NCBI GenBank assembly: GCA_964477525.1
Contig: CAYZHY010000006.1
Span: 1 to 64,000 of the forward strand
Direction of reading: 5' to 3'
Origin: PCC-9228 sp964477525
GTDB lineage: Bacteria > Cyanobacteriota > Cyanobacteriia > Cyanobacteriales > PCC-9228
Length of the DNA stretch: 64,000 nt
Shown: positions 1 to 8,687 of the stretch, piece by piece
How positions within the stretch are numbered: the first letter of the stretch is position 1
How the letters are laid out: every line of letters starts with the position of its first letter
Notes under the pieces: model-generated
What the model saw: the letters and a program-made list of their open reading frames with translations, nothing else
What the model was told of the DNA's origin: nothing
Database searches by the model: none
Program-made: the position numbers and the translations under genes

Positions 1-31
1 TATCTATAAAGCTAGGAGAATTTTGGTTGCT

Positions 32-208
32 ATGTGCCGTCAATTGATTTTGGTTGTCACTGTGTTATCTGGCGCGATCGCATTTTGGTCGCCGGTGGGG
101 ATGTCTCTACCTGCCAACGCAGGTCCCTATTCGTCTGCAGAAGAATCCTCGGAAGAATCGTCGGAACCGACTGAGGAATGTCGCTGGTTGGGAACTTGCT
201 ATCGCTAG
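32..208 (+). CDS. Small secreted acidic peptide, hypothetical
   Basis: A 58-residue product with a hydrophobic N-terminal segment (ILVVTVLSGAIAFW) followed by a plausible signal-peptidase site near LPANAG. The mature part is very acidic and Ser-rich (SSAEESSEESSEPTEE) and ends with two Cys six residues apart (ECRWLGTCY). I chose ATG 32 over the in-frame TTG at 23 because the AGGAGA at 14-19 lies 12 bases before the ATG and only 3 before the TTG. It is 48 bases upstream of the large WD40 gene on the same strand and could share its transcript. I do not recognise the family. The gene call rests on the signal peptide and Shine-Dalgarno site only. Confidence 0.45.
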   Translation: MCRQLILVVTVLSGAIAFWSPVGMSLPANAGPYSSAEESSEESSEPTEECRWLGTCYR

Positions 209-256
209 ACCCATATTCTTATCTTATTTTGTTATTTCCTTATTATCGAGAAGAAT

Positions 257-3200
257 ATGAAATCAGACCTTGCTACCCAAAACCAGCAAGCCTTTCGCAC
301 CCTCTATCGCGCGATCGCTTTATCTGAGGGACAGTTTTCCCTAGTTCTGGTTCGCTGTCACTACCATTGTTTGCAAAAGCGAATTCTAACTCGTCTGGAA
401 ACCGCCCTATCTCGCCGCTACGAAAATCGTTCCCACCAACGAAGTCCTGCCTATCCTTCCTATCAAACCCTTTCCCTAGAACCAAACGCCACCAGTTTGT
501 ACGCGCAAGTACAAGCCCACCTCACCAATCCTCCTCCCTCTGCCTTGATGGTATTGGGATTGGCATCGGTAACCTTTCTGGACCAACTGCTGATTTCTAC
601 CAACCAAGTCCGGGATGAGTTTCGCGATCGCTTGTCTTGTCCCTTGGTTTTGTGGGTAACGGACGAAGTCTGCCAAAAACTGACTCGTTTGGCTCCCGAT
701 TTCGCCAGTTGGGCCGGCACGCCAATCAAATTTGAGTTAGATACCGACGACTGCCAGCAGTTGGTCCGGCAAAAGGCGCGGCAATCCTTCCAAAAAATCT
801 ATCGTGCCACCCCTTCGCAACTAGCCTCCCCCCTTTCCCTGGCACCTTCGGTGAGCGATCTGCTGGAGTTGCACTACGCACTGCGAGATTTGGAACGTCG
901 CCAGCAGACTTTGTCTCCCAGTACCAAAGCCGAAGTTGAGTTTGCATTGGCTCAGGGAGAAACCTATGGCATTGCCACAAATATCACTACAGAAAACGAT
1001 GGACATGGTAGCGAGAAGGCGATAGAACGATATCAAAAAAGCCTGGACTTTTGGAAATCAGCCGTCATCAAAGTAGGGGAAGAACTTGCCGCCGTTCACC
1101 AAAACACAAACGAGTATCCTCACGACTTGCAACGCCAGGTCAAACAATACCTATTGCGTCAGGCAATTGTTTCGTATGCCATGGGATTGGCAATTTGCCG
1201 GCAGGGAGAACGTCAGTCAGACCCGCAACCGAATTTTGAGACGGCAAGGCGTTATTTCGTTCAATCCGTCCAAGTAGCAGAACTCATCGAACAACCCCAA
1301 CTGGCTGCTAGATTGGTGACTCAGCTAGCAGAAGTGCTGCGCTACTTGCAGTTGTGGTCGCCTTTGCTTAAAATGGCCAAACAGTCTTTGGCTTGGCATA
1401 CCAAGTACGGTTCCGCTACCGAACAAGCGCGGGATTTCGGTTATTTGGCAGAAGCCAGCTACCACCAAGGTCGCTATAAAGATACGTATTTGTGGGCGCA
1501 ACTAGCCGTACGAACGCTATCATCAACCTACGAACGCCAAAACAATCCTTCTCCCGAAAATAATATTCGCCCCTTATATCCGGCTTTGCTGTCCGTGCAG
1601 TATCGCCTGCTGTGGTTGCAGGTGCAAAACTACGGTGAAGATACCACAATTACTTGGAATCAGGGCGTTTTGCAAGAAGACTTGGAAGTAGCGATCGCGG
1701 CTTGCAATCCCCACCACCATCCCCACCGCTACGTTCGCTTATTAGAAACGCTGCGATCGCAATACTACCAACGGGGCAACTATCCAGAAGCTTTTCGCCT
1801 CAAACAAGAACAGCAATTGGTCGAATCAACCTACGGATTTCGTGCGTTTGTAGGCGCTCAATGCCTGCGACCAACCATTGTACCAGACGGCGACGGCCAT
1901 CGGGGTGAAAGCGTCGATCGTACCCCCATCGTTCCCGAAATTACGGCTTCCGGACGCATGGCTGATGTCAAACAGTTGCTATCGCGTTTGGAACGACCGG
2001 ATTGCAAACTAACCGTGGTCTACGGACCTTCCGGCGTTGGCAAAAGCTCCCTCATTTTAGCCGGTTTGATGCCTGCATTGCAGTATACCACCATCGACGG
2101 ACAAATTCCTTTCCCGGTAGCGATTTCTAGTTACGACAATTGGGTAGGTAGGTTGGGAGATTTGCTAACTTCCCGCAGGCCTCCCATGGAAGCAGGAAAA
2201 GAAGAATCACCGCCACAAATTGACAGCATTGCTCAAATTTGCCAGCAACTGCATACCAACGCCCAAAAGAATTTATTTACAATTTTAATTTTCGACCAGT
2301 TTGAAGAATTTTTTGCCGGGTCTACTTTAGAACAGCGGCGGGAATTTTACGAATTTTTCAGCCAATGTTTGAATTTGGTTTCGGTCAAACCCATTTTTGT
2401 CCTGCGCGAAGATACCATTCACTATTTATTAGAAATTGAAAAATATGCCAACTTGGAAGCCATTCCCCATGGCAATATTTTGGATGCTCAAGTACGCTAT
2501 TATTTAGGGAATTTTTCTTCAGCTGGAACGCGATCGCTTTTACAAGGATTAACCGCAACCAAAAGCGACTTTACAGCTACATTACCTGGCAAAACCTACT
2601 CTTTGGAAGCTCCCCTCATCGAACAACTAGTCCAAGATTTGGCAGAAGAAGTTGGGGAAATTCGTCCCATCGAACTGCAAATTGTGGGGTCGCAGCTACA
2701 GGCAGAAAATATTACCACGCTGGCCGACTATCAAAAATCGGGAGGCAAACACAGCCTCATCGAACGATTTTTGGAAGGGGTTATTCAAGATTGCGGTACA
2801 GAAAACAACCATACCGCGCGTTTGATTTTATTTCTCCTCACCGACGAACTGGGAAACCGCATTGTCAAAACCCACCAAGAATTAAACGCAGAACTGGCAT
2901 CCCATACCGAAGCCTTGGATTTTATTCTGCATGTTTTTGTAGAATCGGGAATTGTTTCGGTGGTGCCTTCCCGAAGTACCGTTTATCGCTACCAACTGGT
3001 CCACGACTACTTAGCGACCCTAATTCGGCAGCGGGAACAGACCAATTTGCGGTCGGAGTTGGAAGCGTTACGACGAAAACAACAGCAAAACCAAGAAGAA
3101 GTCGAACAGTTAAAACAAGAAAAAAGCTTGCTGGCTTCTTTAGCAGATGCCAGGTATCAGTTGGTTCAAGAAACCCTAGAAGATTTCCTTCCCAACGCTA

Positions 3201-5644
3201 GCGAAAATACCTCTTTGCTGGAATCTATTACCCAACTGCGGCAGCGGGAAGAGTTAAGCCAAATTCTTATCGACCAACTGCGGCAGGAAAAAAATCTACT
3301 GTCGCAATTGGTGGACACCAAAAACAAACAGAAAAAAGTCGAACAAGACCGACGGCGTTGGCGGCAATTTGCAGTTACGAGTTCGGCGATTGCCGGTGGG
3401 TTGTTGGCTTTGACCACTGTCTCGGCGCTATCGGAACGTCAAGAAGCAGAGATGGCGCAAAAAAGGGCAGAAGTGGCGGAAATTGAAGCTCGCAATTCCG
3501 CTTCCCAAGCTTTGTTTGTTTCGGGCGATCGCTTACATGCGTTATTAGACAGCGTACAAGCAGCGGAAAAACTGCAAACCACGCCCACCTCACCCGAGTT
3601 ACAGTTAGAAACCTTCGACCGCCTGCAGCAAGCCGTTACCACCGTCCGCGAAACGAACCGCTTGCAAGGACACCGCGACGGCATCTATCAAGTGCGTTAC
3701 AGTCCCGACGGGAACATGATTGCCTCCGCCAGTGCCGACCAAACCATTAAATTGTGGCATAGCGACGGACGTTTGTTGCAAACCATTGGCGGTCATACCC
3801 AGCGGGTTAGCAGCATTGATTTTTCCCCAGACAGCCAGCGACTGGCTTCGGCGAGTTGGGATGGTACGGTGAAGCTGTGGTCGTCTTCCGGGGAACTGCT
3901 GCATACCATGACCGCACACAATAACCGAGTTCTGGGAGTTGATTTTCGTGCCGACGGCGAATTGTTGGCATCGGTGGGAGCAGATGGCAAAATCAATTTA
4001 TGGACTTCCCAAGGTCGCCACTTGCAAACCATTGACGGACACGAACAACCGATTACCAGCGTTGCCTTTCATCCCAATAGCGAACGATTTGCAACAGCCA
4101 GTACCGATCGCACGGTGAAGTTGTGGTCGCAAGAGGGAGAGTTGATTCGAACTTTGGGTGAGGAATCCCAAAGGCATAAGGGGGGTGTTTATGATGTGAG
4201 TTTTACGGCGGATGGTCAGTTTCTGGTTTCTGCCAGTGCGGACAATACGGTAAAAATTTGGCGTTCTTCTGGGGAATTGGTACGAACCCTCAAAGGGCAT
4301 CAAGATTTGGTGCATGATGTGGCTATCGATCCCAATAGCAATGCGATCGCTTCTGCCAGTTTGGATGGCACGGTCAAAATTTGGAACCGTGAGGGAAAAT
4401 TGCAGCAAACCCTCACCGGACATCAGGATTGGGTTTTGGGCGTTAGTTTCAGTCCCGACGGTCGGTGGTTGGTATCGGGAAGTCGTGACAGTACCGCTAA
4501 AATTTGGCGCTGGCAACCCCAGAAAAACTTGATGCAAATGATTCCGGCGCACGGAACTTCTGCAGAAGCAGCTGTGTTTCATCCAGATGGCAAGATTTGG
4601 GCTTCCGCTGGAGACAATGGCAAAATCAAATTGTGGAATTCCCAGGGTGAGGTACAAGCAACCCTATCGGAACACCAAGCAGCAGTGACGGGGTTGGATT
4701 TTCATAGCAACGGCAAATGGCTGGTTTCTGCAAGTAAAGATGGCACCATCAAGCTGTGGCGTAGCGATGGAACGTTGGTGCGTAGTTGGTCTGCCAATCA
4801 AGGAAATATTGCCGATGTGGCATTTTCTCCTAATGGGGATTGGTTGGTGTCGGCTGGTGGTGAAGTGTCGGATAAAAATTTATCTACCAGCAAGAAAGAA
4901 CGCTACTCCCTCAAGTTATGGAACCTAGAAGGCAAGTTATTGCAAACCCTCTCCGGACACGAAGAACCGGTAACATCGGTAAGCGTCGGTCCTGACGGCA
5001 AGATGCTGGTGTCTGGCAGCCGCGACAATACCGTGAAACTGTGGCATGCCGAGGGCAAGCTGTTGAATACGTTTGAAGGACACAGCGATTGGGTTTTGGA
5101 TGTGGCGTTTCATGCCAGTGGTCAAATGGTAGCATCGGCGAGTGCGGACAGAACGGCGCGTTTGTGGAATGTAGAAGGTCAGCAGCTACAATCCTTTCTC
5201 CACGGTCGTTCTAAATTCCGTTCCACAGCGACTTCCAACAAGTTGGCTGGTGTTAGTGGCGATATGCAAGTTTCGGCGGTCGAGTTTTTACCGGCTGTTG
5301 CAGGAGTTTCCGGCAAGACGATTTTAGCTTCTGCCAGCGAAGATGGCACGGTCAAATTGTGGCGGCCTGATGTGAGTGGGGAAAGCAAGCAAGTCGGCTA
5401 TGTGGAAGATGCTACCACGCCAGTGCGGACGTTGGTGGGTCGTCCCAGCAAAATTCGTCAAATGGCTATTTCCAGCGATGGCAGTCAATTGGTAGCTGCG
5501 AATAAAGATGGTACGGTGGTGGTTTGGAATTTGGATGTGGATTTGGCGGAGTTATTGCAAGTTGGATGCAATTGGTTACAAGATTACGTACAAACCAATT
5601 CCCAATTATCTGCGGAAGAGAAAAATTTGCGTTCTTGTGAATGA
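257..5644 (+). CDS. nSTAND-type NTPase with 14 WD40 repeats (signal-switch protein)
   Basis: A 1795-residue multidomain protein. Residues 1-170 contain the R-D-R-L-x-C-P-L-V-L-W-V and L-x-x-x-A-P-D-F-x-S-W motifs seen near the N-terminus of cyanobacterial STAND and TPR proteins. Residues 200-540 are helical and TPR-like. An NTPase domain starts near 560, with Walker A GPSGVGKSS near 592 and Walker B ILIFDQFEEFF near 677. A coiled coil (about 930-1035) and one transmembrane segment (about 1040-1062) follow. By eye I count 14 WD40 repeats from about 1135 to 1765, enough for two seven-bladed propellers. The C-terminal tail carries C-N-W-L-x-D-Y and T-N motifs also present in the WD40 protein at 51739-55335. 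STAND proteins are NTP-driven switches, and the propeller would be the sensing part. Ligand and output are unknown. GAGAAG precedes the ATG. Confidence 0.9.
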   Translation: MKSDLATQNQQAFRTLYRAIALSEGQFSLVLVRCHYHCLQKRILTRLETALSRRYENRSHQRSPAYPSYQTLSLEPNATSLYAQVQAHLTNPPPSALMVLGLASVTFLDQLLISTNQVRDEFRDRLSCPLVLWVTDEVCQKLTRLAPDFASWAGTPIKFELDTDDCQQLVRQKARQSFQKIYRATPSQLASPLSLAPSVSDLLELHYALRDLERRQQTLSPSTKAEVEFALAQGETYGIATNITTENDGHGSEKAIERYQKSLDFWKSAVIKVGEELAAVHQNTNEYPHDLQRQVKQYLLRQAIVSYAMGLAICRQGERQSDPQPNFETARRYFVQSVQVAELIEQPQLAARLVTQLAEVLRYLQLWSPLLKMAKQSLAWHTKYGSATEQARDFGYLAEASYHQGRYKDTYLWAQLAVRTLSSTYERQNNPSPENNIRPLYPALLSVQYRLLWLQVQNYGEDTTITWNQGVLQEDLEVAIAACNPHHHPHRYVRLLETLRSQYYQRGNYPEAFRLKQEQQLVESTYGFRAFVGAQCLRPTIVPDGDGHRGESVDRTPIVPEITASGRMADVKQLLSRLERPDCKLTVVYGPSGVGKSSLILAGLMPALQYTTIDGQIPFPVAISSYDNWVGRLGDLLTSRRPPMEAGKEESPPQIDSIAQICQQLHTNAQKNLFTILIFDQFEEFFAGSTLEQRREFYEFFSQCLNLVSVKPIFVLREDTIHYLLEIEKYANLEAIPHGNILDAQVRYYLGNFSSAGTRSLLQGLTATKSDFTATLPGKTYSLEAPLIEQLVQDLAEEVGEIRPIELQIVGSQLQAENITTLADYQKSGGKHSLIERFLEGVIQDCGTENNHTARLILFLLTDELGNRIVKTHQELNAELASHTEALDFILHVFVESGIVSVVPSRSTVYRYQLVHDYLATLIRQREQTNLRSELEALRRKQQQNQEEVEQLKQEKSLLASLADARYQLVQETLEDFLPNASENTSLLESITQLRQREELSQILIDQLRQEKNLLSQLVDTKNKQKKVEQDRRRWRQFAVTSSAIAGGLLALTTVSALSERQEAEMAQKRAEVAEIEARNSASQALFVSGDRLHALLDSVQAAEKLQTTPTSPELQLETFDRLQQAVTTVRETNRLQGHRDGIYQVRYSPDGNMIASASADQTIKLWHSDGRLLQTIGGHTQRVSSIDFSPDSQRLASASWDGTVKLWSSSGELLHTMTAHNNRVLGVDFRADGELLASVGADGKINLWTSQGRHLQTIDGHEQPITSVAFHPNSERFATASTDRTVKLWSQEGELIRTLGEESQRHKGGVYDVSFTADGQFLVSASADNTVKIWRSSGELVRTLKGHQDLVHDVAIDPNSNAIASASLDGTVKIWNREGKLQQTLTGHQDWVLGVSFSPDGRWLVSGSRDSTAKIWRWQPQKNLMQMIPAHGTSAEAAVFHPDGKIWASAGDNGKIKLWNSQGEVQATLSEHQAAVTGLDFHSNGKWLVSASKDGTIKLWRSDGTLVRSWSANQGNIADVAFSPNGDWLVSAGGEVSDKNLSTSKKERYSLKLWNLEGKLLQTLSGHEEPVTSVSVGPDGKMLVSGSRDNTVKLWHAEGKLLNTFEGHSDWVLDVAFHASGQMVASASADRTARLWNVEGQQLQSFLHGRSKFRSTATSNKLAGVSGDMQVSAVEFLPAVAGVSGKTILASASEDGTVKLWRPDVSGESKQVGYVEDATTPVRTLVGRPSKIRQMAISSDGSQLVAANKDGTVVVWNLDVDLAELLQVGCNWLQDYVQTNSQLSAEEKNLRSCE

Positions 5645-5748
5645 ATGGCGATTGTTTGAAAGTGCGATCGCTTTCCGTCACCAACCTACCCACCTTGCTG
5701 GTAAACTACTAGAAATGCGATCGCGAACCAATTCAACCGTAGCATGTC

Positions 5749-7014
5749 ATGGCTTCTCTGGCTGACAATCCCCTAACCCACTACCGCCACGTAATGGCTG
5801 TTTTGGATACTTCCCGCCATCCAACCACCGAAGAGGCACTTGCTATTTTATGCGCGCGCGATCGCGTAGAGCAAGCCATCGAACGGGGGAAACTGCAAAC
5901 CTCCCAACAGCTACAGCAAGTCTACGAACTCGATGCCCAATTACAAAAAAATTGCGAACAAATTTGCGCCAATCTCGACCTAGCCACCTATCGAAACAAC
6001 CTAACCGAAACTTCCCTTGGTTGGTGGTGGTATTTGGAAACCAACTACAAACCTCACCACGACCGACTGGATTGGCTGTATCGTGCTTTGAGTTTGGTGG
6101 GATGGACCGTGATTTTGGCTTTGTTGGTAGAGATTGGCAGTCGCTTTTTGCGCGGTGGTTTGGGATTTTCGGGTGCGCTGGCCGTCATTTTGCCATCTTT
6201 GCTAACTTTAATCAAAGCTCGCAGTGAAGTTACCCAAGCCGGTCAACGAGCTTTCACAGAGCTGCTGACCCGATTTAATATTCCCAAACATTGGCACGAA
6301 GAAATCAAACTCGGCGTTACCGGTTTGCTGCTGTTGGGTTTGTTGGGATTGTGGTTTTCTTTACCTGCCATTAGCGATCGCTACAACCAACGCGGCGTTG
6401 AGTTGTATTACAATCAAGCTTACAATCAAGCGGAACAACTCTACAAAAAGGCTATTGCCCTGGATAGCGAACATGCTGAAGCTTACTATAATTTAGGGAA
6501 TTTGTACGAAACTTGGGGAAACCAAGAAAAAGCCAAACAACACTATCAAAAAGCTGCCAGTCAAGGAAATATTAGAGCGCACAACAACTTGGCTCGCTTG
6601 TTGATTTTAGAAGGAAACTATACCGATGCCGTCCATTATTTGCAACAAGCTTTGTTGACGATCGGAAAATATCCAAAAGACAAAAGTGTGGATCCTGCAG
6701 AGAAATATGCCATCTATAAAAATTTAGGATGGGCGCGTCTCAAACAAAAACGCTATCAAGATGCTGAAAATTCTCTGGCGATCGCCAAAGTTACAAAAAA
6801 GCAAAATCAAGGGAATATTCCCAAACCTGGCTCCGTTCACTGCCTGTTGGCGCAAGTTTACGAAAAACAGGAAAAAGACAAAAATACGATAAATAAACAG
6901 TGGAAAACTTGTTTGGACTTAGCCAAGCGAACAGTTACCGAGGAAGATGCTTGGTTGCACCAAGCACGCCAACGAATTCCAGATACAGCAAACCGATCTT
7001 TTAAAGCTCAATAA
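5749..7014 (+). CDS. Membrane-anchored TPR protein
   Basis: A 421-residue protein. The N-terminal 110 residues are helical and soluble. Two hydrophobic stretches around 120-155 (WTVILALLVEIG and a following GALAVILPSLLTL) and another near 190-207 (GVTGLLLLGLLGLWFSLP) are membrane segments. The C-terminal half starts near 215 and has TPR units such as YNQRGVELYYNQAYNQAE and AEAYYNLGNLYETWGNQE, then less regular TPR-like helices to about 400. TPRs are protein-docking modules, so this is probably a membrane scaffold. It lies 104 bases after the WD40/NTPase gene and only 3 bases before the next gene, so the three are probably one transcription unit. Function is inferred from architecture only. 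Confidence 0.85.
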   Translation: MASLADNPLTHYRHVMAVLDTSRHPTTEEALAILCARDRVEQAIERGKLQTSQQLQQVYELDAQLQKNCEQICANLDLATYRNNLTETSLGWWWYLETNYKPHHDRLDWLYRALSLVGWTVILALLVEIGSRFLRGGLGFSGALAVILPSLLTLIKARSEVTQAGQRAFTELLTRFNIPKHWHEEIKLGVTGLLLLGLLGLWFSLPAISDRYNQRGVELYYNQAYNQAEQLYKKAIALDSEHAEAYYNLGNLYETWGNQEKAKQHYQKAASQGNIRAHNNLARLLILEGNYTDAVHYLQQALLTIGKYPKDKSVDPAEKYAIYKNLGWARLKQKRYQDAENSLAIAKVTKKQNQGNIPKPGSVHCLLAQVYEKQEKDKNTINKQWKTCLDLAKRTVTEEDAWLHQARQRIPDTANRSFKAQ

Positions 7015-7017
7015 CCT

Positions 7018-7749
7018 ATGAACTGGAAAAGATTTTTATCAATTTCGCTGCTTAGCACTGGATTGTCGCTAGCTAGCCAGAGCTTTACCCATGCCAAAAC
7101 ATTAAATATTCTTTTTGATGTGTCTGGCAATGTCAAATACAAAGCCTCTTCTTGGTCGGAATATCAATCCCTTCAAACCGTCGATATCGGAATACCTTTA
7201 AGAAGTGACGATAGTTTGCGCGTTCCAGAAGATCGAAGTTCCTATGCTGTAATTTGGTGCAACGATTTTGGAAAACAGCGTATCGACAGTGGAACCGTGA
7301 AAATTTCCAAAATATGCTCCATTCAAGAATCTCAAGAACCTTCAAACGACGAAGATGAGATATCACCAACAGAAGGAGAGGTTACAATCCGACTCAACGA
7401 AGAGATAATCTCTACACCCAATACGACAAGTCCCAAATCTCCAAACGTTTTCGATTCCCAGCAATCTTCTACAATCCGAATCGAAGCCTCAAAGCTCACG
7501 AACTGGCATACAATTTTCTCGATTTCTTTGCTTAGTACCGGATTTTCTCTCGTTAACCACAACGCCATCAACGCCGAGACTTTGAAGTTGCTTTCGCAAG
7601 TTTCTAGAGCTGTGGAAGGCAAAGCTCCTTGGCGCGTTCGCACTCAAAAAGTCCGTACGATTGTTTTGTGCGATAATTTCCAAAAGTGGGGTATTGATAA
7701 TGGCACAATAACGATTCCCTATAAATGCCCGACAGTGGAAAACCTTTAA
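7018..7749 (+). CDS. Secreted protein formed by fusion of two copies of itself
   Basis: A 243-residue protein with an N-terminal signal peptide (FLSISLLSTGLSLASQSFTHA). A second, diverged copy begins near residue 161, including the leader (FSISLLSTGFSLVNHNAINA), now internal. Both copies then share a module ending in W-C/L-C, I-D-(S/N)-G-T and a final Cys (WCNDF...IDSGTVKISKICS and LCDNF...IDNGTITIPYKCP). The second copy lacks about 35 residues of the middle. The module resembles the short FecR-like beta domains that cyanobacteria encode next to TPR or WD40 genes, but that is a weak likeness. It starts 3 bases after the TPR gene, so it is presumably co-translated. An internal former signal peptide may act as a membrane segment. 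Function is unknown. Confidence 0.75.
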   Translation: MNWKRFLSISLLSTGLSLASQSFTHAKTLNILFDVSGNVKYKASSWSEYQSLQTVDIGIPLRSDDSLRVPEDRSSYAVIWCNDFGKQRIDSGTVKISKICSIQESQEPSNDEDEISPTEGEVTIRLNEEIISTPNTTSPKSPNVFDSQQSSTIRIEASKLTNWHTIFSISLLSTGFSLVNHNAINAETLKLLSQVSRAVEGKAPWRVRTQKVRTIVLCDNFQKWGIDNGTITIPYKCPTVENL

Positions 7750-7897
7750 CCAATACGACCGGTGCCGGCAAAACAACGAAGGCAGAACCTCAGCTTTGCA
7801 AGAGGAATAGTGGGAAATACCGATACAAAATCTGCATCCGCTTCGAGCGAAACCGGAAAAAATAGATGGGATTTAGGTTTTTCCTCTTTTTCCCTAG

Positions 7898-8572
7898 CTA
7901 CTCTTCCGGCGTGGAAGTTGGCTTGGGCGTGGCTTGGGAATCGTCACTGGTAGCATCGGATTCTTCAGAACCACCGGCTTGCCATTGGGAAATCGGTTTT
8001 TCTACTGCTTGCTGGAAACTTTTGGAAACCAACAAAACCGTTTTTTGATTGTCCGGTGTCTTTTGCGGGTCTACCTGCGCGTAGAGAAATTGACCGCTAA
8101 AATCAGTACCGCCCAAAACTATCTCGTGATATTCTTTGTTTTTTAAACGAACTTGCAACCTAGCTAATGGTTCGCGCAATCCGTAGTTTTCCAATTCCTT
8201 TTGCGGACTCCCCATAGGTACGGAGCGATCGCTTTTTTCCGTCGCCAATAAATTTAACAAAAAAGCCACCGTTCCTTCCTTCGCTGGTGTCGGATTTTCC
8301 TGTAAAGGTTCCATGTCTTCCGGATAGTCAACCACCCGCAACATCCATTGACTTTTACTATCAGATTTCTCTCGCCGCCGCAACTGCAACGTGCGATCGG
8401 GCATAGTAATTTTAACCGAAGCAACCTGGTCCTCGCTAAACCCAAACAACTGTTTTTGCTTCGCCTCCGCCGCCTCTCGTTGGGGAACCACCCTGGTTTC
8501 GTACCAAGCTACTACCCCACCAAAAGCGGCAGCCACAATCAGAAGAGCTACTGTAGACCGTCGAATCTTCAT
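7898..8572 (-). CDS. DUF4340 family protein of the Gld-type ABC operon
   Basis: A 224-residue protein with an N-terminal membrane anchor (STVALLIVAAAFGGVVAWY) and a periplasmic domain typical of DUF4340 (LFGFSEDQVASVKI, then NYGLREPLARLQVRLKNK and LGGTDFSGQFLYAQV). It ends in a low-complexity Ser/Asp/Pro tail. Proteins of this family accompany GldG-like proteins at the end of ABC-2 exporter operons, as here. The 8572 start is chosen over the longer frame (8638) because GGAGGAAC lies just before it and the anchor follows at once. The 115 bases separating it from the GldG-like gene contain a short CCCATGCA octamer array. Confidence 0.85.
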   Translation of the reverse strand: MKIRRSTVALLIVAAAFGGVVAWYETRVVPQREAAEAKQKQLFGFSEDQVASVKITMPDRTLQLRRREKSDSKSQWMLRVVDYPEDMEPLQENPTPAKEGTVAFLLNLLATEKSDRSVPMGSPQKELENYGLREPLARLQVRLKNKEYHEIVLGGTDFSGQFLYAQVDPQKTPDNQKTVLLVSKSFQQAVEKPISQWQAGGSEESDATSDDSQATPKPTSTPEE

Positions 8573-8654
8573 AAGTTCCTCCCCCAAAACCAAACAAACT
8601 GTCTGTATTTTGTTCGTACAAAAACCGGAAATCTGCAAAGCCTAACTACTTCTC

Positions 8655-8676
8655 CCATGCACCCATGCACCCATGC
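8655..8676. repeat. Short CCCATGCN octamer array
   Basis: Three successive eight-base units, two CCCATGCA and one CCCATGCT, lie between the DUF4340 and GldG-like genes. This is the smallest member of the octamer family found at 11.5 and 36.6 kb. Confidence 0.7.
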
Positions 8677-8687
8677 TTTTCAACCAA

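Noticed and set aside
3998..4657. A 219-codon minus-strand frame within the first WD40 gene
   Set aside because: It mirrors WD40 repeats (periodic pattern) and has no Shine-Dalgarno site; a shadow of the repeats.
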